Source of the DNA: Erythrocercus mccallii | Lineage: Eukaryota > Chordata > Aves > Passeriformes > Dicruridae | NCBI GenBank assembly: GCA_013397435.1 | Contig: VZRG01000007.1 | Coordinates: 2,418,197 to 2,482,196, forward strand | Direction of reading: 5' to 3' | DNA: 64,000 nt | Part shown: positions 1 through 9,875 of the stretch, in pieces | How the letters are laid out: each line of letters begins with the position of its first letter | Position numbering within the stretch: the stretch's first letter is position 1 | The notes under the pieces: generated by a model | Told to the model about the DNA's origin: nothing | Seen by the model: only the letters and a program-made list of their open reading frames with translations | Database searches by the model: none | Position numbers and translations under genes: made by a program

Positions 1-252
1 GGCAAGGACTTTTCTCAGTTTGCCATCCCACTTCAGAGCAGCAAGAGGTTTTATTGTTTCATTATTCTTTTATTGTTTCATATTATTCATTCTTTGTCCT
101 TGTAGATATATTTGTTAAATAAATAGCTTTTTCCACTCTTCTCTAAGGAAGTTTCCTTTTCCCGGGCTGGCAGGGGGGAGGGGCCGTTTAGGTTTGCCTT
201 CCAAAGGAACCCCTTCGGAGGTTTCCTCCCAAATTTGCCCTAAACCTAGACA
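1..252 (+). mobile_element. 3' part of an endogenous retrovirus LTR, cut by window edge
   Basis: This is the R/U5-side part of a long terminal repeat reading on the plus strand. It matches the reverse complement of 40032-40283 base for base apart from roughly a dozen differences (about 95% by eye). It ends in ACCTAGACA at 252, the CA expected at an LTR 3' end, and carries an AATAAA signal at 118-123. No primer-binding-site-like sequence follows the end, so this is a solo LTR or a 3' LTR rather than a 5' LTR with a provirus behind it. The 5' part lies outside the window, so no target-site duplication can be checked. The 93-codon minus frame inside it is not a gene. Confidence 0.8.
118..123 (+). 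promoter_or_regulatory. polyadenylation signal AATAAA in LTR
   Basis: AATAAA lies in the LTR fragment at the window start, and the same motif is present at the matching place (40161-40166, minus) in the other copy. By LTR logic it would sit just upstream of the R/U5 boundary. Confidence 0.55.
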
Positions 253-2400
253 ATTGCCTTTGCAAGAGAATGGCAATTCAGATTCTGAAATTGATAGGTG
301 TGTGCACAGGTAGAATTGCAGACTTTGCCCTCTGCTCCATGTCATAGTAAGCTTACTTTTCGTAGGGGATGGGAAGGAAATGGCTGTAAACATCATGGGC
401 TCTTTCCCCCTTTTCTTTAAACTTCAAGGTTAGGATTCTCAAATAAATGTTAGACTGGAGTATGGGCAGAGTGGTTAAAAATAGCATTACATTTTTACAG
501 CACTCTTGGAGAGTGGCTTTGAAAAACACTCATATAATTCTACTGAGATTATGGAAGTTATACTTGCAGTGAAGCCATATTTTTATACTTGCCAAAGGAC
601 AGCCCATTATAGGCTATGGCCCACACTGGTTGATATCTGATTTAACTTCATTGACAACTCAAAAGTGAACATACAGTCTATTTCAGGAGTGTGGATTTAT
701 TTACATTCAAATTAACCGCTGTACGAGGCATAAATTTTATACTGGCTTCATGTCAGTTATGAGACAACAAGTGATATCTTCTTCAGAATCATGCTAGAAT
801 GAAACTCCTGGACAATACCTGATTCTGCGTAAAGTGTATATCCTGAAGTAATTTTTTTTAATTGCTCTGCACTGTTGATCTCATAGTCAGTTTATATCAG
901 ATCACCATTTAGCAGCTCATAAATTCATTTTATATTATCTGGAGCAGGACTCTAACATTATCTTTATTTCATCACAGACTCACAAGCTCACTCTCAAATG
1001 CAGTAAGAAAAGGAGAGACTGATTCCTTCTTTCCTTTGCAGAATGGTAATCTATATTAGTTTAAATATTTACCAGAGAAGCTTTACAATGATTTCACTGG
1101 AAGGCAACTTTTATTCTTTATCTGATAAGCAATAATTAATATTGTCAAGCAAATGAGTATATTCAGAGCCAATAAAAATCACAGCACCAGTATGAGGATT
1201 CTGGGTTCTTAGAGTTCCCAAAGTTGATTACCAGGCTTTGACAGAAAAAAAAAAAAAAAAAAAAAGGCTGCTCATATTAATTTTGTTGGCTGGAATGCAG
1301 AAGTCTAACAGCCTTGCAATGAGAGACTCAGAAGGAAACAGAGACTGCAGAAAGCAGCATAGATGACATTAGGATTTATTGATTCATCCTAAATATTTCT
1401 TCTGGAACAAAAGTCCTCTATATACATCTTCAACAGTCAATCCAGGCATGAAAACCCAGCAAAATATTTCTGTCTTCTGCAGTTTTGGCATAGCACATAA
1501 CTGAACCTGGCGTTTGCTAGAATAGGCAGTAATTTTAATGTACTTTATATAGTAGCATCTTTATAAGTGTATATGTGTTACAGCAGATATATGGTGCACT
1601 CCGTTTGCCTGCATTCCTTGAACATGCATAGGTCTCAAGTTTATTACAAACATTTGGGTATTGTGCAAGTTGCTGCTTTTAATCCCTTCCAACTACAAGT
1701 TTATATATAATACTACTGCATTTATATACTAATTTTTGCCTGAAAATGTCCAATCAAACTGAAAAGTCTAGGTAAAAATTGTTACTCTCTTTTTCTATAC
1801 AGGAAAATGTGACTGGATAGACCAAATGACCCGGCCTCAAACTATATTCTTTATGCTTAAAGTGCTTCATGGCATAAGCTGAGTATAGCTAATAGATGAC
1901 CTGAAGTTCCAAGACAAAGATTTCAGTCATAAACATTCTCCTCCATTGTTCCAGTAGAACCTTCTACCATAAAGATATAGCTCACGTGTACGAGACAAGG
2001 CATTCAGCAAGTAGGTGGTTCAAAACCATGAAATAGTTTCTCCTAAGAAGTAAGAGCCATCATAAACTTCAATGTCTTCTGTAGCTGTAAGAAACCTTTT
2101 TCATCATTAACCTTGAGCACCCTTTAGCAGCGTTTCCACTGGAGGTGAAAAAGAAGGCCCCAATCAAAATATATTTCAAAATACTAAACTCATACTTCTG
2201 AAGGAAATAGGGTAAGGTAGAAAAAGAATGCAGAAAAATGTTGCAAAAGATAACACTTGACAACCACAGACCTACTTGTTAATGAAATTTTAAAGAACTT
2301 GGATCCTTTGATGATATAAGTTGCCCTAAACCAAAGGGCAAAGTCATGACTGCAAATTTTTTGTTTCCTAATTTACTAGTGTGAATTTAGATTTTTTTTT
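253..2400. other. unassigned AT-rich DNA
   Basis: No gene or recognisable repeat was found here. The stretch is AT-rich and holds a pure run of 21 A at 1245-1265. A minus-strand frame of 64 codons (2069-2263) has no recognisable domain and is treated as chance. Confidence 0.5.
1245..1265. repeat. (A)21 homopolymer
   Basis: Twenty-one consecutive A. No retrocopy body or target duplication is evident beside it, so it is listed only as a simple repeat. Confidence 0.9.
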
Positions 2401-2413
2401 TTTTAATTTTCAG

Positions 2414-2616
2414 GATGTTGTATATTGTCACAGTTTCAGTATGAATTAAATGTACCTCCTGAGTCCCTCCAAAGGGATCAGCTCTGGATCAGCTCCCAGA
2501 AGCTGAGAACTGCACATGAGCTGATTAATGACCTCAAGCCTCAGAGACATAGGGGGTCTTTACTTACATTGAACCTGCAACTCCAACCACAGGACAACAG
2601 GAATAATTTAAGCTAG
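2414..2616 (+). other. candidate terminal exon (unproven)
   Basis: A run of T followed by TAATTTTCAG (ending at 2413) makes a textbook 3' splice acceptor. Directly after it a frame stays open from 2414 (two bases, then codons) to a TAG at 2614-2616. The predicted 67-residue tail is rich in Gln, Leu and Asn and polar overall. It has no domain I recognise. The only start-like codon is TTG, so it would need an upstream exon. I see no AATAAA within the next few hundred bases and no matching donor exon, so this may be chance, a pseudo-exon or part of a non-coding RNA. Confidence 0.15.
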
Positions 2617-2860
2617 TTTACTGCTTTATGCATGTGTGTATATGTACATTGAGAGATTGACCATATGTACTACTAGAATATGTTCTTTCGGTCATCTGTA
2701 TTTCTGATGGCTGGCTTGGTATTCAAGAGCACTATGTTGTGTGCCACATCAAAGACTAGGCATGTTTCTTATGAATGAAATTGTGATTTACTCTCTCTGC
2801 TGATGATCTTTATTAGCCCATACCAGCTATAGTGTAAAATCAGAGCATCTTTATTTTTAC

Positions 2861-2876
2861 TATATATATATATATA
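2861..2876. repeat. (TA)8 microsatellite
   Basis: Eight perfect TA units. This is a short dinucleotide repeat with no other feature attached. Confidence 0.9.
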
Positions 2877-3830
2877 AACACAAAAAGCAAACGTCACTGT
2901 GGCTAATGCTTTCTGTTTTCAAAAACAGTTGTGCCAGCATATCCTTGTTCCTGATATTATCTACAGAACAAATCATAAACTAATTATCCTTTACTTGTAA
3001 AGACGTACAACACAGCAGAAAAAACTTAAACCAAACGGCAAACAAAGGGGAGTGTAATTTGAACCCAGTGAATTATCACTGGTACTCACCCTCTTAGACA
3101 TTAAATCAGACTTGTGGCTATAGAGTGACAAAAGTGAAATTATTAGTCTTTACTTCCAGCATCACACTGGTTCCAAGACAGTGAAAACCCAAATTCAGGA
3201 AAATATTTTACTTGCTAATTCACATCAATGTTTCCACCCTAGTGAAATAAAAAGTTTGGCAGCAAATAAGAACTTGTATTGCTGTATCTGAGCCTTAGAC
3301 ACAGTCAGCAAAAAGGGGTTATATTTTAGCTGATCATTACTTTCCCCTGATAAACTGTAAATGCCAATGCAGTGTCTCCTAGTCCCCTTCAGTACAAAGT
3401 CAAATGTATTTGTTCTATCTGCTGCTGCAACTAACTTCTGACCTCACTCTTATATGCATGTTTTATTTTACACACTGAGTTCCACTGATCTGCATCAGCA
3501 TTTCAGAGACAGGATATGGCCTGAGAAACAAAACTAGCCTCAAATTTATCATATTTCTTTCTTTCCTTAAATAATTCAAGTGATATAACTCTTTAGATTA
3601 GGGATAATTACACTCATGTATACACGTAATATCATTGCAATTTCCAATGAGAAAGAAGAGAACACAGGGAAGGATGAGGTGCCACCATGAATATGAATGA
3701 CTGTGTACTTAACAGCTGATGCATCAGAAGAGCAATCATACTTCATCAGGTGACACTAACAGAGGACTGCAATTCTGAGAGTCTCCTTCACTAAATCACC
3801 TAAATCATAGCAACACCATGATAAAGGTGC

Positions 3831-3923
3831 TTTTGTTTGTTTGTTTGTTTTTTCAGGTTGTTTAGGGTGGGGGTTTTTTTGATAAAGGTTTTTTTGGGTT
3901 TTTTGTTTGTTTGTTTTTCTTTA
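3831..3923. repeat. G/T-rich low-complexity repeat, (TTTG)n-like
   Basis: TTTG units, GGG tracts and T runs alternate. The word TGATAAAGGT occurs just before the first TTTG run and again near 3880-3889 before the second, so the block looks like an old local duplication with a unit of about 60 bases. Similar G/T-rich blocks lie at 9832-9875 and, as the complement, at 8600-8729. Confidence 0.7.
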
Positions 3924-4359
3924 GTGGATATAATCATATCCATCTTAGAGCTTATATCAACTTAGGGAAAAAATAAGTATATACTTTCTTTTCTAAAGAA
4001 AAATAAACCCACATCCTGAAGTGACTCATCTACCCCAAGATTTCTGTCTTCCCTCAAATAGGTTGATTCCTTAAAAATGTACACAACAAAATATCCTAAA
4101 ATTTACTGTACATCAAGTTCCAGTAAGACAACCATTAATTGCTCAGAATCTAATGAAAATATTTTCATCTGTCTTAAATGTGTTTATTTCATTATATTGC
4201 TTTTTTATTGTGAGTCACTCCAACTTTGTTAGTGCTCTCTGTTAGCACTGACATCATCTTAACAAATATTTTTCCTGATAGAGAAATTTATCCAGTGACA
4301 AGGAAAAAAAAAAAGGCTTCTCCACAGAGAAAAAACAACCATATACTCATAAATGCAGT

Positions 4360-5270
4360 ATTATGGTTTGATGTTATGCTGGTGATCAGCAGTGAGAAGC
4401 ACAGCAAGCGATTCCCCACTGCAGAGCCTGGATGAGATCAATCTTTCAGCACTACAAAGCTTTATAAAAGCTATTTCAATTGATAGAACTCGAGAACAAA
4501 TGAACCTATGAACATCAATTCTCTCCCAAGTCAGAGAAAAGGAAAAAGTGAAGATGTGTGGAGAAAAATATGGCAACACTAAAGTTTGGTGCAAAGGAGG
4601 GAGGGAGAGGAGGAGGTGCTCTGGGTTTAGGAGCTGAGATTCTTCTGCAAGCCGTAGTGAGGACTATAATACAACAGTTTCTCTGTAATTCATGAAGTGC
4701 ATGGGGGGATTTAGCAGCCCATGAGAAAAAGACATTTGTGCTGTGATCTGGTGGAAGGCTTGAACAGAGAGAGAATCCTTGCTTTTCAGAGATAGAAGAG
4801 CCTTGCTTTTATACTAGAACATGTCATCCCTAAAAACTGCACCCCATAAACTAAATGGCCCATGAAAAGCAGTTGTGGGAAGACTGCAAGTCATGGGAAG
4901 AACTTCACATTGCAAGCAGGTTCAGGGTGGACTGTTAGCCATGAAAATGAAACCAAGTTGGAAAAGTTCACAGAGAACTGTTTCCCATAAGAAGACCCCA
5001 TGGCATAGCAAAAGACAGTACTCTCCTTAAGTGAACTGAAAAAAAATCTCAAGAAATAGCAAAAAAATCCCATACTTTGTCTGCCTGCACTGTCGATGGG
5101 AAGGAAAGAAGGGCTAGAGGAGTAGGGGGGGAAGGTGTTCTAAAGGTTTATTTCAGTTCTCATTATCCTCTTTTAATTTTGTTAATAATTTTTTTCCTTT
5201 ATACCTTTTAAAATTTTGCACCTGTTTTGCCCTTAAAGAGTTTTCTCTTTCTTTATTGTGTTCCTGTTGA
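4360..5270 (+). mobile_element. old ERV LTR relic, plus strand, 3' end missing
   Basis: The order of landmarks follows a long (roughly 0.9-1 kb) avian ERVL-type LTR that I recall. First comes a GTGAGAAGC block near 4392. A GAGGAGGAGGTGCTCTGGG block follows near 4604. Next are degenerate CCCATG/GAAGGACTGCA-like short repeats at 4700-5000. Last is a block near 5130-5230 with AAGGTGTT, a T-rich stretch, GTTAATAATT and TGTTTTGCCC. The terminal CAGCTGGCC block seen in the 25.4 kb copy is absent, so the 3' end is lost. Both boundaries are approximate. Divergence is high. The same family is present in reverse at 25466-26056 and 51471-52160. No internal retroviral genes accompany it. Confidence 0.5.
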
Positions 5271-5275
5271 AGAGA

Positions 5276-5583
5276 GGGCATTTGTCCATTCATAGAGATG
5301 TTGCAAGATTAACAATGTAGTGTATTTTTCTGTATTTATTTCATGCATCCCCTTGTTCTTACCTCAGCTAACTGATAGTGCCTTTCAGGGTGGTATGTCA
5401 CTCCTGAAAGCTTTTTTCACTTTTTAACACAAAATTTTTTGTTACATGAAGCCAAATACAGGATTGTTTATCAAGGCAAAAATATTCCAGATAACTTACC
5501 TGGAGGAATGCTCTAGCATTTAGATGCATATTATCCTCTTAAAAATTCATCCTCTGTGTTTGTTCTTGTTTCATCATCCCATA
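5276..5583. other. unassigned spacer
   Basis: AT-rich spacer between an LTR relic and a CR1 fragment. Nothing was recognised in it. Confidence 0.5.
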
Positions 5584-6222
5584 ATAATGAAAGCGCTGGC
5601 TGATGTTATTTTGGGACCTCTCTCCATCATTTTTCAAAAGTTTTGGGATTCCTTGAGTTTCCAGTCAACTGGAAGCTGGAAAATTCTGTCCCAGTTTCCA
5701 AAAAGGCTTAAGAAAGAAGACCCTGCTAATTACAGTCCTGTGAGTCTCACTTCAGTGCCAGGACCAAAATTATGGAGGAAGTTATTCTGGAAGTTACAAG
5801 AAGTTATGAAAAACAGTTAAGAGGCAACAAAGTCATGTGTAATTTCCAGCACAGGTTCATGTCTTACTTAACCAACTTAATTTCCTTTTATGTGAGAACA
5901 TCCATCTAGCTGACGAAGGAAAGCCAGTAGATGTGGTGTCTGGGATTTTAGCAAGGTTTGGGTACTGTCTCCCACAGTACACTTCTGGGCAAAATGTGCC
6001 ACATATTAGTCCATAAACAAGTCCATAATACATTGGATGAACAACTGGCTGTCAGATTATGCTCAAAGGATAATAGTAAATGCGGTTACATGAGGCTGGC
6101 TGCCAGTGGGCTTCCCCAGGGCTCAATTTTAGGGACAGTGCTCTTTAATGTTTTAACAAATGATCTGGATGCAGGAGTCAAGTGTATGGGAAGTAAGTTT
6201 GCTGATGAATTTCTTAAAGGTA
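5584..6222 (+). mobile_element. CR1 LINE ORF2 fragment (reverse transcriptase), inactivated
   Basis: Translation on the plus strand shows the CR1-type reverse transcriptase in order. A LSIIFQKFWDS-like segment comes first (about 5608-5650). It is followed by KKEDPANYSPVSLTSVPG (about 5710-5763), a stretch covering the TNL..FY and F..VSH region (5860-5980), and LPQGSILGTVLFNVLTNDLD (about 6109-6168). The fragment ends in SKFADEF (about 6193-6213), where the catalytic FADD box has become FADE. Several stops and frame changes break the frame, most clearly between 5817 and 5958, so it cannot make enzyme. CR1 elements are the main LINE of birds; this is a 5'- and 3'-truncated relic without the 3' tail. 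Confidence 0.9.
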
Positions 6223-6225
6223 GGG

Positions 6226-7657
6226 AGGCCAGTTTTGTTTTCAGTCCTCTTGTTTCTCATAATTACAAATGATTCAGCTTTATCCTTCTATTCAGACTAT
6301 TTTCAATCTTACACAATGCTCTCATATTTTTGATTGTTCTTCCAATCAGCAAAGTTTTTTTGGCAAAATATTTTCCCTTACCTTTATGTCACATAAAATG
6401 ATGGAACAGAAATTACCTTGATTACCTTGATTCAGTCATCTCAAACATTAATAAGAGTAAAGTAAAGAAATTTCTGTCATTGCCTTTTTATTTTCCTCGA
6501 AAAACACAAGGGATTGAGTGAATCTTGATTGTTCCTTCTGCTGTATAATATTATTATTTTCACTTATCTAGATTGACTAGGATGTAAATACTTGTTTATA
6601 ATAAAAAGTGGAGGAAAGAGTAAAACATACCTGATACATTTCAGAGGAGTTCTTTTATGATGAGTTTTAGAGTAAAAAAAGTATTAAACCAGAGTTTTAC
6701 ATAATATTTGTTTAAAATGTCCTTACTGGATTCATACAAAGTTCAAACAAGCTTTTATATAGTTAAAAATTATTTTTCATTAACATAAAGTTGAAATTTA
6801 CATTTACATGAAAATATAATTTCATGCTTTAATTTCCCATTAAGAAATACTTAAATTTGGCTTAGTATTTTCATTTAAATTCAGATTCTGATTTTTCTAT
6901 TTACTAATGAAAAGAAAAATCATAACTATTTCTGATGTGTCACTGGTATGTAGCACATGAATTGAAATAAGCTTTGCTTTAAATTTCCATAAAATAAAAA
7001 AGAAGTCAGTCAAGGGCCTAGACCTGCAAATGTCATCAGAGTTTCAAAGATTAAATCCCTATCTTGGTGTGTTGATTGAGCTCAAAATTTAGTGGAAACT
7101 TTCAGAATTCAAAAATGTGCACAGTGAAGTATATAAAGTATATAATTAAAAAGGAGATATTTGTGAATGGCAAGACCAAAAGCTCTTTCAGTGGCCTAAT
7201 ATGTTAGTTTTAAAATAAAACCTGATGTTAATATGCTGACTGTAGGTCTGACTTATACAAAGGTCAGTTTAGCATCAGTAACTGACTATGTACCATGTAA
7301 CTTGCTTTCACAAAGTCAAATGAGGCTTGAGATGACTGACCAATTTACCTTGTGCTGTTTTCCTTCCAAGAGCATGCTACAAATATGTCTTTTTTGCTAA
7401 CTGTTTAGCTTCTGAGTTGCCAGGGTAGACAACAGATCATTTTATGGTAAACAAACATATGTTCTGGTTTACCTTAAATTCAGGCTTATGAAAGGCAGCA
7501 ACGCTATTTCAAGCCAGTTTGAACAATGTGCAGGCAGGACTGAGAAAGGCAATCATACCAGATCCAGCAATCCCCATCTGATATTGAGAGACTGCATTGT
7601 CTAAATTCATTGATTTCTGCTTCCATAACTATCCTCCTCCTACCTCTTCCTTGTTTT
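6226..7657. other. unassigned AT-rich DNA
   Basis: No gene or interspersed repeat was recognised. The sequence is strongly AT-rich. A small tandem duplication of ATTACCTTG occurs near 6412-6430. Confidence 0.5.
7653..7657. repeat. target-site duplication GTTTT, left copy
   Basis: Five bases directly before the LTR at 7658-8202, identical to 8203-8207. Confidence 0.75.
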
Positions 7658-8202
7658 TGTTGTGGTTTAACCCCACCATGCAGCTTTCTCTCCCTGTCAA
7701 TTTTGATGGCATGGGGAGGTGAATCAGAAAAATGGTAAAAACTCATGGGTTGAGAGATGGACAGTTTCATAACTGGAAAAATTAAAATATAATAATAATA
7801 ATTATTGTAATGAAAAGGAGAGAGAGAGAAGAAGAAGCAACTCCAAGGAAATTGAGTCATGTTCAATGCAATTACTAGCCACGCACTGATGGATGTCTTA
7901 GCAGAGATTGATGGCTCCTGGCCAGTTTCCCCTCAGTTTATATTCTGAATGTGATGTTCTGGAGCATGGAATGTCCCTTTGGCCAATTTGAGTCAGCTGT
8001 CCTGTCTATGCTCCCCCCAGAGTGTTGTGCACCCTCTCCCTGGCAGAGTATGGGAAACAGAAAACTCCTTGACTTAGGGTAAGCATTGCTCAGCAACCAC
8101 TAAACCATCACTGTGTTATTAATGCTATTGTACTAAATCCAAACCACAGAACTGCACCAACTACAGGGAAGAAAATAACTATCCTATCTAAACCCAGGAG
8201 AA
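7658..8202 (-). mobile_element. solo ERVL-type LTR, minus strand, with 5-bp target duplication
   Basis: The plus strand begins TGTTGTGGTTTAACCCC at 7658 and ends near AAACCCAGGAGAA at 8202. Read on the minus strand this is the layout of a very common avian ERVL LTR (TGTC..GGTTT start, GGTTAAACCACAACA end). GTTTT at 7653-7657 is repeated exactly at 8203-8207, a 5-bp target-site duplication as expected for ERVL integration. A TATA box (TATAAA, minus, 7937-7942) sits mid-element. Purine-rich and AAT-repeat sequence at 7790-7840 fits the variable region near the R segment. There is no internal region between two LTRs, so it is a solo LTR left by recombination. A related copy lies at 44873-45448. 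The 120-codon minus frame starting in it is not a gene. Confidence 0.85.
7937..7942 (-). promoter_or_regulatory. TATA box of the ERVL-type LTR
   Basis: TATAAA on the minus strand, at the place of the core promoter in this LTR type. Whether it is still active is unknown. Confidence 0.5.
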
Positions 8203-8207
8203 GTTTT
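8203..8207. repeat. target-site duplication GTTTT, right copy
   Basis: Five bases directly after the LTR at 7658-8202, identical to 7653-7657. Confidence 0.75.
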
Positions 8208-8599
8208 TGGTGAGCCTCATCTGGCACTTTGGTCTTGGCACAGGGCATAGAAAACAGGCAGGTTTCAGATTCCCAATTAACTTACTAGAATTTACAGTCT
8301 GTTTTATGTTACGGTTTGAAAATGACATAACATTGAGCAACATAAAAATACTGTCACAAACAGTGTAATTATATCAACAACAGATATTACTGGAGTGTTC
8401 TGTGACCTGTGCATGCAGATCTCTGTTACCACCATTTACACTGATGTCAACATCAGTGTTTAATTGTAGACTACTAAAGGTTTTCTACCACTTCTTTCCA
8501 AGGCCCTCTCCAAAGAGCCTTACCCTCAGCCTCACACTACTTGATCTTCCTCTTTCCTGGCATATTATTTCCATCATTCTCTTCCCCTTGTCTTTATTT
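8203..8599. other. unassigned spacer
   Basis: About 400 bases between the LTR and the A/C-rich tract. No gene or repeat was recognised apart from the target duplication at its left edge. Confidence 0.45.
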
Positions 8600-8729
8600 C
8601 CAAAAAAAACCCAAAAAAACCCTAACAAAAAAAACCCAAAAAACAAAACAAAAAAAAAACCCAAACCCCAAAACCCCCCCAATAAACCCCCAAAAACCTA
8701 AAAAACCCCCAAAAAACCAAAACAACCCA
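8600..8729. repeat. A/C-rich low-complexity tract (G/T-rich on minus strand)
   Basis: A runs alternate with C tracts. C tracts at 8660-8662, 8666-8669, 8674-8680 and 8687-8691 are separated by 3, 4 and 6 bases. The minus strand therefore meets the usual G3+N1-7 quadruplex pattern. Frames of 65-99 codons on both strands across this tract are low-complexity artefacts. Confidence 0.9.
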
Positions 8730-9831
8730 CTTAATATGAACAATGCATAATTTCTTGTCATTTACATATTTTCTCTTCCAAGCTGGCTTAAAAGGCAAGC
8801 AGGTTCACTGATTTTATTGATTGTTTTCTTTTTTTTTCTTTTTTTAATGGTGAATGGCAATAATGTGATATTTATTGCCATTACTCTATTCATTCAACTT
8901 ATGTTGGCTTCATAATTGTTCTTGAAAATTTGTTTTATTGTTAAGGGATGTGTCATTTAAAATAGGAGCAGGTGACAAGTATCTTTTGATGCATTAAGTT
9001 GAAATGTACTGTTAGTTTGTGTGGATTTCTTCTTGTTCAATTATAGGAATAAAAGTAAATTATGTTTACCTTACTTGCAGAGTTTAAGATTACACTAAAC
9101 AAGACTCAGTATTCAGTGTTCTAAAGATGGATTTCTGATAGCTTAAGCTTTTATTTAACTTACATTTGAATTTTATTTTTGCCTTTCTGAAAACTCATCA
9201 TATCATATTTATAGTCACTTTTCTACTGAAAACAGCAGTCTAGGTCACAATAATGTTTCTTTTAAGCTGGTTTTGTTATCTTTGAAAGAGGCACAGAACA
9301 TAGAGTTCATAGAACTATAAAAAAATCAAGCTGGACATAATCAATGCAAAATATAAAAATACATATTCAAACCCAAATTGTATTTCTCACAGACAAGTCC
9401 TTTAGGACAACTGAAATGGAATGATTTCATGCCTTAAACATAATTTTATTATTACTTAATCAGAGCAATTTGATTTCACAGTTGCTGAAGCAGAGCTCTT
9501 TGCAAAACTGCAACTACTATTCAATTATTTTCTGTCCCTCTGCATGACATTTTTTCCATTTTCATCAAGATTTTGACACAGATCACTTAAAATCAATTGC
9601 AGAAAAAGTTTTTGAGAGACATGTTACAGACATTCATAAGCTCATTTCCAACCTTTCCATTATTTTTCTGTATTTTAGATTGCTTTAAAGTCAAATGTGT
9701 TTATGTATTTTATTGAGTCAAGAGTTCAGTGGGAGTTACTTGGGAAATAGAAGGCACATTGAGAGCAAAGAATTATTCAATGTGATACTTGTAGTGAATG
9801 CAGCTAGGAATATTAATACAATATTAATACT
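8730..9831. other. unassigned AT-rich DNA
   Basis: No gene or recognisable repeat was found. T-rich runs occur near 8828-8846. Confidence 0.5.
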
Positions 9832-9875
9832 GGTGTTTTGGTTGTTTTGGTTTTTTGGTTTTTGGGTTTTTTTAA
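9832..9875. repeat. G/T-rich low-complexity repeat
   Basis: GGTTTT-like units on the plus strand, resembling the complement of the 8600-8729 tract. The tract is short and imperfect. Confidence 0.8.

Larger units (their letters stand above)
2617..4359. other. unassigned AT-rich DNA with simple repeats
   Basis: No gene was found. It contains a (TA)8 run at 2861-2876 and a G/T-rich low-complexity stretch at 3831-3923. The remainder is AT-rich sequence with scattered short chance frames. Confidence 0.5.

Noticed and set aside
7504..7866. 120-codon minus frame
   Set aside because: It lies mostly in the ERVL-type LTR and its AAT/GA-rich stretch; no domain.
8402..8750. Overlapping frames of 65-99 codons on both strands
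   Set aside because: They owe their length to an A/C-rich low-complexity tract (Lys/Pro/Asn or Phe/Gly/Leu strings).
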